Origin: Anaerolineae bacterium
GTDB lineage: Bacteria; Chloroflexota; Anaerolineae; J102
NCBI GenBank assembly: GCA_011371305.1
Contig: DRQW01000213.1
Coordinates: 1-36,710, forward strand
Length of the DNA stretch: 36,710 nt
Direction of reading: 5' to 3'
Shown: one piece after another, positions 24,328-35,000 of the stretch
Position numbering within the stretch: the stretch's first letter is position 1
Layout: every line of letters begins with the position of its first letter
Notes under the pieces: generated by a model
The model's input: the letters and a program-made list of their open reading frames with translations, nothing else
What the model was told of the DNA's origin: nothing
Database searches by the model: none
Position numbers and translations under genes: made by a program

Positions 24328-27213
24328 TCAGGGGGTGCCGGGCACGAGCTGGAAGTCAAATTCACCCACCCGATTGGATGGATCCGAGGTGCCGTTGTTG
24401 AGATAACCGCGCAGGACGTAGAAATAGTTTTGGGTGTGATCACCCAGCGCGCCTGCATCCAGGTAAGTCATCTCGCCCGCGGTCGCGGGTTCGGTGCTGA
24501 GGAGCAAGCCTTCACCCGCGGCCGGATCGAAATATGGCGAGGTGGCCCGCCAAACCTCATAGGCACTGTTGGGGTCCACATGCTGCCAGCGTAGCAGCAC
24601 GTCACTGGCCCCGCTCTTCTCGATAGCTACTGGGTTCGGTGCGGCCGCGGGGTCACAGATGGGTGGCTGGCCGCTGAAAGGAGAGAATAGGATGGTCATG
24701 GTGTCGGTCACGGTGCCGGTGTATCGCACGCCGCTGCTTCCATCGGAATTCTCGACGCCCACGGTGGCGTCATCGGGCATGGTCAGGCTTTGGTATTGGA
24801 TGAGAATGGTGTCGTCGTTGTTGTTCAGGATGATCTCGAAGGTTTCCGGATTGCCGTTGGGCCAGTGCTGCACCTGGTGATATTCGATAACGAAACGGCC
24901 ATCCCCCAGGTCTTTGGTGTAGATGGTGCCTTGATTGTTCTCGGGGTTCAAATCCAGGCCCAGGGCGTAAATCGTGTTGTTAGGTGGGCCTTCGAAGGGT
25001 ACGATGCCATGGAGCCGATCATAGCCTTGGCCAAAGGAGATGAACCCGTTGGAGCCCACATACACGCTGCTGTAGTTGTTGCCATAGAAGGTGAAGCTGA
25101 AGGGCAATGAAACCTGGGTGTTGTCGTCATCGGCCAGGGTGAGCGCAGTGCCGTCGGTGGCATCGATCCAGCTATACTCGGCCGAGCAGGTATCGCCGCC
25201 ATCGCCCAGCAGATAATCGGGCGCGGGATCGAGGCTGAAGTTCTGGGTGGTGGGCCCGGAGACGTTGACTGTGGTGGTGGCCTTGGCGTAGCCTCGGGCG
25301 CTGACCTCGATGGTGCGGTTGCCGTGGGGCACATCATTCAGCACATAGTCCCCCGTGGCGTTGGTCGTATCGGTGATCCAGGTGGTGAAATCCTCCACCA
25401 ATTCGACGGAAGCGCCCTCGATGGCGGGCGAGGAGGCGCTGTTTTCTTCCACCACACCCGAGGCTGGGTCCGTGGGGAGGGCCGTGAGCTGGATGTCCTG
25501 GGTGGTGGTCATATCCTGGGTGACGGAAATGCTCATCGGGTTAGACGCGTTGTAGCCGAATGCCTCAGCCTGGATGTCGTAGGTGCCACTGCCGATGATG
25601 AAGGTATACGCGCCTGTCGCGTCGGTGCGCTGCGTGAAGGTGTAGCCATTGCGGGTGATAGAGACCTTCGCGTTGGGGATGGGATCGCCCGTGCTCGCGT
25701 CGGTGACCGTGCCGCTGATAGTCCCGGCGTTCATAGCCATCTCCACCGCGGCCAGCAGGTCAATGCGGCCCCAGCCGAAGGTATTGTTGGGAATTTCGGA
25801 ACCATCCACGCCCCCGCAGGTCTGGGTGCTGGTGAGTTTCACCGCGGTGGCCCGCAAGATCTCTTCGATCATGGCCACCTGGCCGGTGAGATCGGGCTCG
25901 GCCGAGATCAGCACGGCGACAGATCCTGCTACATGGGGCCCGGCCATGGATGTACCCGACATAATGGTGTAGCTGTTCCCCGGATAAGCGGAACCGATGT
26001 TCACGCCGGGCGCGCTCACCTCGGGCCCGGGCCGGCCGGTGAAGGGGTTGGGCCCGCGGCTGCTGAAGCTGGCGATACCATCGCTGGAATCGGTGGCGCC
26101 CACATTGAAAGCCCCCACATTATCCCCTGGCGATCCCAGGGTGCCGCACTCGCTCCCTTCGTTCCCCGCGGAAAAGACAGGCACGATGCCCGCCGCGCGC
26201 CAGGACTGGATGGCATCGTAGTAATACGTGCGACCCCCCGGACCACCCCAGGAGTTGTTCACCACATGAGGTCGTTTCGAGGGGTCGGGGTTGTTGCCAT
26301 TCAGATCGGTGGGTTCCAGCATCCATTCCATGGCCGCCAGCAGGGTCTCGCTATCTGGGCAGCAGCCCAGCGCGTGAATCCACTTGGCACCGGGCGCGAC
26401 ACCAATATCACCGTAGAAGGGATCGCCGGAGTCGCCGCCCGCTGCGGTGCCCGTGGTGTGCGTGCCGTGGCCATGGGTGTCGCAAGGGGCGGTCCCTCCA
26501 TTCCCGCAGAGATCCGAGGGATCATACCAGTTGTAGTTGTGATCCACGGTGGAACCGTTCCAACCGCGATATTGACCCTTCAACGCATCATGATCCCATT
26601 CCACGCCAGTATCCACCACCCCCACAACCGTGCCCTGGCCCGTAAATCCATACAGGTTCCACACCTGGTCCGCGCCGATCTTCTCAATGCCCCAGCTGAG
26701 ATCAAGCTGATTCGCGTCCATGGCGCTGATCTCTTGTGGCGGCTCCGGGGGATAGACCTTGAATTCGGGGACGATGCGATCCACGTCCGGGTGGCGGGCG
26801 ATGGCCTCCGCGGCTTGCTTATCCCCTTTCACATAGATGACATTGGTAATCCAAAAAGGCCGGAAATAGGTCACCCGGCCCGGGATCGCCCCCCGTTGGA
26901 GCTTGTCGAGCAGGTCGGCCTGGGATAGCCGCGCGGTTTCGCGCAGCCGCTCGGCCACAAACCGCCCGCGCGCGGCCCAATCCCGGATGCGTTCCGCGCC
27001 CGAAAGATCCGCTTTCGCCTTCATGACCACCACGAAGGTGATTTCCTCATCGGGCGAAGCCTGAAAACGCTGATAAAGCCCCTCTTCGATGTTGTCCGCA
27101 TAAGCCTTTTCCCCGAAGCCACGCATACCAAAGCCCAACGCCATCGTGAAAACGATCATCACAACAGCCATCATAAAAAGGAAACGAAGACCGAAACGGA
27201 ACCGCTTCATCAT
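24328..27213 (-). CDS. Secreted S8 (subtilisin-like) serine protease with carboxypeptidase-regulatory-like and FnIII-like domains
   Basis: Catalytic motifs VVDTGVEWDH, HGHGTHTTGTAAG, SGTSMAGPHVAG; CarboxypepD_reg-like repeats (GTISGTVTDASTGDPIPNAKVSI); N-terminal hydrophobic segment. Confidence 0.93.
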   Translation of the reverse strand: MMKRFRFGLRFLFMMAVVMIVFTMALGFGMRGFGEKAYADNIEEGLYQRFQASPDEEITFVVVMKAKADLSGAERIRDWAARGRFVAERLRETARLSQADLLDKLQRGAIPGRVTYFRPFWITNVIYVKGDKQAAEAIARHPDVDRIVPEFKVYPPEPPQEISAMDANQLDLSWGIEKIGADQVWNLYGFTGQGTVVGVVDTGVEWDHDALKGQYRGWNGSTVDHNYNWYDPSDLCGNGGTAPCDTHGHGTHTTGTAAGGDSGDPFYGDIGVAPGAKWIHALGCCPDSETLLAAMEWMLEPTDLNGNNPDPSKRPHVVNNSWGGPGGRTYYYDAIQSWRAAGIVPVFSAGNEGSECGTLGSPGDNVGAFNVGATDSSDGIASFSSRGPNPFTGRPGPEVSAPGVNIGSAYPGNSYTIMSGTSMAGPHVAGSVAVLISAEPDLTGQVAMIEEILRATAVKLTSTQTCGGVDGSEIPNNTFGWGRIDLLAAVEMAMNAGTISGTVTDASTGDPIPNAKVSITRNGYTFTQRTDATGAYTFIIGSGTYDIQAEAFGYNASNPMSISVTQDMTTTQDIQLTALPTDPASGVVEENSASSPAIEGASVELVEDFTTWITDTTNATGDYVLNDVPHGNRTIEVSARGYAKATTTVNVSGPTTQNFSLDPAPDYLLGDGGDTCSAEYSWIDATDGTALTLADDDNTQVSLPFSFTFYGNNYSSVYVGSNGFISFGQGYDRLHGIVPFEGPPNNTIYALGLDLNPENNQGTIYTKDLGDGRFVIEYHQVQHWPNGNPETFEIILNNNDDTILIQYQSLTMPDDATVGVENSDGSSGVRYTGTVTDTMTILFSPFSGQPPICDPAAAPNPVAIEKSGASDVLLRWQHVDPNSAYEVWRATSPYFDPAAGEGLLLSTEPATAGEMTYLDAGALGDHTQNYFYVLRGYLNNGTSDPSNRVGEFDFQLVPGTP

Positions 27214-27262
27214 GTTACTCCTTTCGAATGGGAAACGACGAGATACCGATACCGTGCTTTCT

Positions 27263-27291
27263 ATCATAGAGGATAGTGGGAATTCAGGCAA
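27263..27291 (-). promoter_or_regulatory. Sigma70-type promoter for the S8 protease
   Basis: Minus strand TTGCCT (27286-27291), 17-nt spacer, TATGAT (27263-27268). Confidence 0.6.
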
Positions 27292-27339
27292 ACATCAGGC
27301 AAGCTGGACTCCAAAAGCCAAGAAGCCTCCATCAAACGC

Positions 27340-27391
27340 TTGACACGAACATGTGTTTTGGTTATACTGGGGACAGAAAAAATGTTCTGTC
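27340..27391 (+). promoter_or_regulatory. lexA promoter with SOS-box-like operator and second dyad
   Basis: TTGACA (27340-27345), 17-nt spacer, TATACT (27363-27368). Spacer contains CGAACATGTGTTTT (27346-27359), close to the Gram-positive-type SOS box CGAACRNRYGTTYC. Downstream dyad GACAGAA-N6-TTCTGTC (27372-27391). Confidence 0.8.
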
Positions 27392-27408
27392 GCTCAGGAG
27401 AGATCATC

Positions 27409-28062
27409 ATGCCCCGACGTCCATCCAAAGAACTTCGCCCTCGCCAAAAGGCGATGTTGGAATTCATCCGCAAATTTATCGAGGAACACGACTATCCACC
27501 CACCATTCGCGAGATCGGCGCAGCTGTTGGCATCTCCTCCACCTCGGTCGTCAACTACAACCTCAACCAGCTGGAGGAAAAGGGCTATATCGTCCGCAAT
27601 CGCGAGGTATCCAGGGGCTTGCGGCTGGTCAAAGCCACGCCCGGCCGCACTCAGACTGTGCCCTTCTATGGCGAGATCGCCGCGGGGGCGCCCCTGCCCG
27701 TGCCCGAGGACCCCACCAGCATTGTGGACTATGTATCGGTCCCGATGGACATGCTACCGAGCAGCGGCGATGTGTTCGCATTGCGCGTCAAGGGTCAATC
27801 CATGATCGATGCGTTGGTTGATGATGGCGATATTGTGTTAGTGCGAAGCCAGCCCACCGTTGAAACGCGCGAGATGGCCGTGGTGGAAATTCTGGAACCG
27901 CCCGAGGAAGCAGGGGCCACCCTCAAGTATTTCTATCATCACGGCGACCACATCGAACTCCGCCCGGCCAACCCCGATCCCGCATATCAGCCCCTCATCG
28001 TCGCTCCGGATCAGGTGCGGGTGCATGGGAAAGTGATCGGTGTCATCCGCCGCTACCAATAA
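27409..28062 (+). CDS. lexA: LexA repressor
   Basis: MPRRPSKELRPRQKAMLEFIRKFIEEHDYPPTIREIGAAVGISSTSVVNYNLNQLEEKGYI wHTH; G-Q-S-M-I-D-A active-site Ser and C-terminal peptidase S24 region. Confidence 0.95.
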   Translation: MPRRPSKELRPRQKAMLEFIRKFIEEHDYPPTIREIGAAVGISSTSVVNYNLNQLEEKGYIVRNREVSRGLRLVKATPGRTQTVPFYGEIAAGAPLPVPEDPTSIVDYVSVPMDMLPSSGDVFALRVKGQSMIDALVDDGDIVLVRSQPTVETREMAVVEILEPPEEAGATLKYFYHHGDHIELRPANPDPAYQPLIVAPDQVRVHGKVIGVIRRYQ

Positions 28063-28084
28063 CGCCCCAGTCCCACCCATCCGC

Positions 28085-28107
28085 ATCACGCATGACGTTT
28101 CACATCC
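28085..28107. repeat. Half module F fragment
   Basis: ATCACGCATGACGTTTCACATCC, complement-type arm of the 24058 module. Confidence 0.4.
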
Positions 28108-28135
28108 GTTGGCGCCTTGCCCAACGTGGGCTTGA

Positions 28136-29518
<1,383 letters not shown>

Positions 29519-29532
29519 GCTGACCTCCGGGC

Positions 29533-30153
29533 CTATTCTCCCTCGGTCGCGGCCAATCGGTCCAGCACGCGGCGGAAGGTGGGCCAAACCCGCGGCCAGT
29601 CGTCCGTTTCCGCGGCCAGGGTAACGACAACCAGGCGGGTTTCACCTTCATAGCGGGCGGGGAAGGCAAGGTCGATGGCCCGCACGGCCACCAGGGGCGT
29701 GGCGCCGGGGGTCTTCTCGGTAAATGCGTATTCCAGGAGCAGCGCGGGGCGGCCATCGGGCAAGACCAGGTCGCGGCGCTCCAGCTCCACATAGTCGTCC
29801 AGGTCCTTGGCTCGCATCTCGGGCCAGGATGCCTCCAGCTGGCCGGTGGGGAGGGGCAGGATGCGAACCTCTTCGCGCGCGGGAAAGGCCTCCGGGCTGG
29901 TGGGGTCCAATACCCGCAGTGCGACCTCCCGGTCGGGTTGCAGTGTCCAGGCCGGGGGATAAGGTATCCGCATCTCCTTGGCATCCAGGGCCAGATAGCG
30001 GAACTGGTGTTGCATCCAGTCCTTGAACATCCACCCCCCGAACAATAACATCCCCGCGACCAGCAAGACAAGCAGGTTGTGAAGCCGGGCTTCCCACTTG
30101 CTTGGCGGCTGATAGGCGCTGAGATCCACGAATCGGCCATCGAACGGGGTCAT
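29533..30153 (-). CDS. Single-pass membrane-anchored protein of unknown function
   Basis: TM segment NLLVLLVAGMLLFGGWMF then ~150-aa extracytoplasmic domain; 4-bp ATGA overlap with upstream gene. Confidence 0.7.
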   Translation of the reverse strand: MTPFDGRFVDLSAYQPPSKWEARLHNLLVLLVAGMLLFGGWMFKDWMQHQFRYLALDAKEMRIPYPPAWTLQPDREVALRVLDPTSPEAFPAREEVRILPLPTGQLEASWPEMRAKDLDDYVELERRDLVLPDGRPALLLEYAFTEKTPGATPLVAVRAIDLAFPARYEGETRLVVVTLAAETDDWPRVWPTFRRVLDRLAATEGE

Positions 30154-31235
30154 GAGCCCTTCTCCTGTTCGGCGATGAGGGCCTCCCAGCTTCGTTTCAG
30201 GCTGGCCAGCTCATCTTCGTCGTGGGCTGGTGGTTGGGTGGGAGATGGCGGGGGTGGGGGAGGTGGTGTCTGGGAAGCAGCCAACACGCCCGCCTGGGCC
30301 ATGTCCACCACATCGGCCAGCAAGGAAGGAGGCCGTTCCCTTTCCTGCGCGATCTCGATATGCGCGGCCATGCGGATGAACGCCTGGTTGTGACGGTGAA
30401 TGCGCCAGGCCATGAGCGCGAAGTTGAGCAGGGCCAGTCCCGCCGCCGCCAGGAGCCCCGTATCGGGAGGGAGGATGAAGGCCAGGGCATTGCTGAGGTG
30501 GCCCAACGCATCGAACAGAGTATGGAGGGACACGGCTATCAGGAACATGATGGGGAGGTAATAGCCGGGAGCGCGGGCATAGCGGGCTCGGGCCAGGGCA
30601 TAGCCCAGCCAGCCGCCCAGCGTGGCATAGCTCAGCGCCCATGCCCCCGCGGCCATGCCATGGTCCGGTGTGAATTGGGACACGGGCCAGATGGCGATCA
30701 GGCTCACCATCGTGGCAACGCCCAACCCGGTTGCCACGCCAAACAACGGGCCATCGGCCAGGCGTTGGATGGTTTCGCCCGGAAAGACCCCCAGGCGCAG
30801 GATCAGGTAAATGAGCAGTGCTTCCAGCGGCGCCACGATGAGGAAATTCGCCAAGAGTTCGACCCACCAGCCCAGGACAGACCAGGTGGTGATCTGAAAC
30901 ACCCGGACCAGGAGGGGTTGGACGGTCACCACATAAAGCACGGCCGCAATCAACCACAGGAGCGTTGTAACCCGGCGCGTCCCTTCATCATTTTTGATTT
31001 GCAACAATAAGAAAAGCAGCAGCCAGAGCAGCCCCGGACCGATGGCCACCATCAGCCCGCCCCATCCTGGCTCAAACACCTCGGGCCAACGCCACCATGC
31101 CCTCGTGCCCAACACCCCCGCGGCCGCGACCAACACCACGAACAGCACGGTCGCGATCCAAAAGCTGCGGCGGTTGCGGGCGACGCGGCGTAGCGCGTCG
31201 GGCTGGATATCGAAGACAGAGATGTCGGAAGCCAC
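30150..31235 (-). CDS. Multi-pass membrane protein, PrsW-like (possibly degenerate)
   Basis: ~8 hydrophobic segments; ANFLIVAPLEALLIYL and LIAVSLHTLFDALGH resemble PrsW-family positions. Confidence 0.6.
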   Translation of the reverse strand: MASDISVFDIQPDALRRVARNRRSFWIATVLFVVLVAAAGVLGTRAWWRWPEVFEPGWGGLMVAIGPGLLWLLLFLLLQIKNDEGTRRVTTLLWLIAAVLYVVTVQPLLVRVFQITTWSVLGWWVELLANFLIVAPLEALLIYLILRLGVFPGETIQRLADGPLFGVATGLGVATMVSLIAIWPVSQFTPDHGMAAGAWALSYATLGGWLGYALARARYARAPGYYLPIMFLIAVSLHTLFDALGHLSNALAFILPPDTGLLAAAGLALLNFALMAWRIHRHNQAFIRMAAHIEIAQERERPPSLLADVVDMAQAGVLAASQTPPPPPPPSPTQPPAHDEDELASLKRSWEALIAEQEKGS

Positions 31236-31317
31236 GTGATTCAGCCGTGTGTTTGAGATCAGAATTCGGATCGGGAGCAGATTGAGATGCGCTGAGCCAA
31301 CGTTGGCCGGGGTGGCG

Positions 31318-31390
31318 ACGGGCGTGAAACGTGAGGGCGTTTCGCCTTGCGTTGTACACCGTTGTTATCCGTGTCCACCTATCCGTGTTA
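31318..31390. repeat. Partial module F and C fragments
   Basis: GACGGGCGTGAAACGTGAGGGCGTTTCGCC then TTATCCGTGTCCACCTATCCGTGTTAA. Confidence 0.55.
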
Positions 31391-31451
31391 AGCCAACGGC
31401 GCGAGGTTGGCATAAAGTATAGCAACCTTTTCCAAAAGGGGCCAATCCACA

Positions 31452-31494
31452 ACATTCGCCTTGGCGAATGTAACTTTTCGGCATCCCATATAAT
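31452..31494 (+). promoter_or_regulatory. Thioredoxin-gene promoter region with perfect dyad
   Basis: Dyad ACATTCGCC-TT-GGCGAATGT (31452-31471) 17 nt upstream of TATAAT (31489-31494). Confidence 0.6.
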
Positions 31495-31544
31495 CGAATA
31501 AGGACGAAAACCCATCCATTCATCCAAACCTTGGAGATCGCCCT

Positions 31545-31958
31545 ATGTCTGGTTTGTTTGATAAGCTTTTTGGTGGAAAAGACCAAAAATCCCAATCTAC
31601 GCCCGCGAGCGCACAGGCCGAGGTCAATCGGCCCAAACCGATTCATGTGACGGACGCGGATTTCGACGAAATCATCATGCAAGCGGATAAGCTGGCCATT
31701 GTGGATCTATGGGCCGAATGGTGCAATCCGTGTCATCTCATCGCACCCATCATCGAAGATCTGGCGGTGGAATATGAAGGCCGCGTCATCGTGGCCAAAC
31801 TGGATGTGGACCACAATCCCAACACGCCCGCCCGTTTCGGCATCATGGGTATCCCCACCGTGCTGTTCATCAAAAACGGTCAGGAAGTGGATCGTATCGT
31901 AGGCGCCCAGAGTTACGTGGCGTTTGCCAACAAGGTTGAGAAGTGGCTGGATGCCTGA
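31545..31958 (+). CDS. trxA: Thioredoxin-family protein with WCNPC active site
   Basis: IVDLWAEWCNPCHLIAPIIEDLAVEYEGRVIVAKLDVDHNP...FGIMGIPTVLFIKNGQEVDRIVG; N-terminal ~45-aa extension. Confidence 0.92.
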   Translation: MSGLFDKLFGGKDQKSQSTPASAQAEVNRPKPIHVTDADFDEIIMQADKLAIVDLWAEWCNPCHLIAPIIEDLAVEYEGRVIVAKLDVDHNPNTPARFGIMGIPTVLFIKNGQEVDRIVGAQSYVAFANKVEKWLDA

Positions 31959-31978
31959 GGCTGGTTTTGACCGGAAGG

Positions 31979-32015
31979 AGACCCCGGCCAGCTATGGCTG
32001 ACCGGGGTCTTTTTG
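31979..32015 (+). terminator. Rho-independent terminator after thioredoxin gene
   Basis: AGACCCCGGCCAGCTATGGCTGACCGGGGTCTTTTTG. Confidence 0.9.
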
Positions 32016-32029
32016 TGTCATCGGATGGA

Positions 32030-35000
32030 TCATTGCCCTGGGACCAGAGGGAAATCGAACTCGCCTGTGCGGTCTTCCACGGCTGAATGATTTCCGGCGC
32101 TGTCTTCTGCTACAATGAAGTAGAAATCGTTGGCCGTGGTGGCGCCCAGGTTGCTGGCATGGTCGGTGTAGGAGACAGGATCGCCCACGTTCGCGGGCGC
32201 GGGCACGGTGCTTAGCATCTGGGTGGCCGGGTCACCCGGCTGGGCATAGGGGGCATCGGTCGCCCGCCAGACCTGATACCCGGTAATGAAACTATCGTTG
32301 TGGGTCCAGCTCAGTTGGATGGAGGAGCCCACGATGGCGATATCGTGGGATACGGCGCGGGGCTTGCCCCGCAGGCCGAAGGTGGAGTAGTTGCTCACAT
32401 TGTCCACTTCCACGAATTCATAGCTCCCTGCCGAGCCGCGCACCTCCCCGCCGTTGTCCTGCACATCCCAGCCGCTGCCGTTCCAGTGCCACACCTGCAT
32501 GTTAGCCGGGTCATAGGCGTTGCGTTCGCTGTTCAGATACCAAAAGCGGATGGTAGCAGTGGCGTTGGTGGCTGGCGCGATATCGAAACAGCGGTGGATG
32601 AGTGTGTCTTCGCTGTTACAGCCAGCGGTCTGATTTCCCATAATCTCCACGGCCACCTCGCCCATGTCACTGGCGGGGGTGATGGCCACGCCGCGATAGA
32701 CGTTTGTGGTTCCGGCGCTGTTCTGAATACGCAGGATGGATGTGGTTGTGCCCGCGGGCGTGAGCTTGGTTTGTCGCAGTGTGCCGTTGTTGATGAGGAT
32801 GCCATCGACCGTGGCGTCGTACCCGGCCAGATCCAGGGCGGCGCCCGCGTCCACTGTCAGATCATGCACCACGGTCAAATCGTGATCGAAAAGCAAAGCC
32901 CTGTCGGTACTGCTCACCTGCAGGTTGTAGAAGGCGAGATCGCTCAGGGCTTCCAGCTTCACATTGTCGACGATGGCATATGGTCCGGACGTTTTCTGCG
33001 CTCGGATGCCGAAATAGTAGGTGCCGGCCGCGGGCACGGTAAAGGTGTCGGTTTGGGTGACGTAAGTGTTGGTCGATGAACTCGCGGTACTGATGAGGGT
33101 GCTCATGTTGCCCGAAGCCTGGGCGTCGCCATAATAGATTTTGAAATCCACGGGCCCGCCACTACGCGCCCGATAATCGAAGGAGAAGCGATAGGTGATG
33201 CCCGGTTCGAGCTGAAAGCCTGTGGTGAACAGCCAGCCGTCGGTGGAATCCCACCAGAGGATGGCGGAGCCGTCGTAGCCGTCCAACTCGCCGCCGAACC
33301 AACCGGAACCATCCACGGTTTCTCGGGTCCAGCCGTCGGGCAGCCAAGCCGTGCTACAACCACACCCCTTGCCATCCGCTTTGCTGAATCGCTCATCCAT
33401 CAAAATGGTACTGCTCACCGGCTTGGTCAGGTCCTGAGCTGTCCCGTCCAGGATGACCGTGCTGGTTCCATAATCGAAACGTCCGTGGTCTTGCCAATTG
33501 CCCGCCACATACAGTGTGTGCGCGCCGCCGGAGAAAATCGCTTGGGTCTGGATGGTGAGATCACCATTGACGTCCAGGTCGCTCCCCAGGGTCACCCGTT
33601 GGCTGCCGGTGCCGTCCCCGATGGTCAGGTAGTGGAAATAGGAGCCGGGAGTGGCTGTGAGGTTTTGGGGGAGGGATCCGGCCAGCATGACTTCCCCCGC
33701 GTTGCCGTGGAACACCCCCGAACCCTGGGCTTCCCACTGGCCGTACACGGTGAGCACCCCCGCGGATTGGGTCAGAGAGGCCCCATCTTCGATGAGGATA
33801 TCCCGGGCCACCGCGTCGGCACTGATGACCGGCGCGGTAGCTGTGGCGGGGATGCGCACATCGTCGAACGCCCGCGGCACGCGATGCACCGTGGTCAGGG
33901 CATTGTAGGGGCCTTCTTTTATCTCCCAGTTGGATGCGTTGTGCCAGTCGCTATCCGCGGCACCCGTCCACACGATCTCGCTCTTGCGAAAGCCCGCGAC
34001 CGTAGGCGCGGAATTGTTCAGGGTGCGGTGGTTATCGGCCTGGCAGCGTTGGGCCGGTACGGTTCCCGCAGTACAGTTGGTGGGGCCGGTGTCATCCACA
34101 CCCGTAGGCTGGCCATCAAATTCGATATCGGGATTGGAAAAGTTGGGGATGAGAGGACAGCTCGCGCCTTGGTCGGAGCATTCGGAGCTGTAGGCCATGA
34201 TGGTGTGGAAGGCGTAATCCGCGGGGACGTAGCCGTGGGCATAGGGGAAGGGCGTGGTGGCGTCATCCACATACCAGTCGTGTCGTGCGCCCATGTTGTG
34301 CCCGAATTCGTGCGCGACGATCGTCTGGCCCCAATCCAGGCAGCTTTCCATGGTGGCGAATCCATAATCCTCGAAGTCGGGGCTGATGGGGTCCTGAAGC
34401 CAGGCCAACCCCCGACAAACGTTCGGATCGTTATCCGCATTCTCCACCACGAACATGGTCAGGTCCGCATGATACTCATTTCGAACGGGATGCACATTGT
34501 CGATGACACCGTCGTTGGGATCGGTGATGTTGTTCAGGTCCCAGTTCAGGCGGTTACCCCCATGCTGGTCTGGGTCCTCTTCGTTGTATTGGACTTCCAT
34601 CGTATGGACGAGCCAGAGGCGTTGGTTGATGTCGCTGTTGATGTAGCTTTGATTGGTCCATGCCACCGCGGCCTCGATCTCGCTGAGGATGGTGGCGTCC
34701 GCGGCGTCGTCGGTATAGACGAACATGACATCAATCACCGACCCGTCATCCGCGGCCGAAACTGCGGTCGAGCCAGCGCGTTTTTTAGCCGCGGTCATCT
34801 CGGGCACGAGATAGTCGTGTAACATGCCCGCGATGGGTGGCAGGGCGTAAGTCGGGTCCATTTGTTGCACGGCGTGCACCCCCGCCGCCAGATGAATGAC
34901 GCGATAGGACCCCACCGGGGTGGTAATAATTCCCGTCAATTTTTCTTCCCGTAGCACCAGCACAACCACAGTACCCTCCATCCCCACCACGCGCCCGATC

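Noticed and set aside
25324-26928. 534-aa plus-strand ORF opposite the S8 protease
   Set aside because: High-GC shadow ORF; the minus-strand subtilase has clear catalytic motifs and codon structure.
33485-34822. 445-aa plus-strand ORF opposite the metzincin
   Set aside because: Antisense shadow ORF; the minus strand carries the HExxHxxGxxHD motif and a coherent domain architecture.
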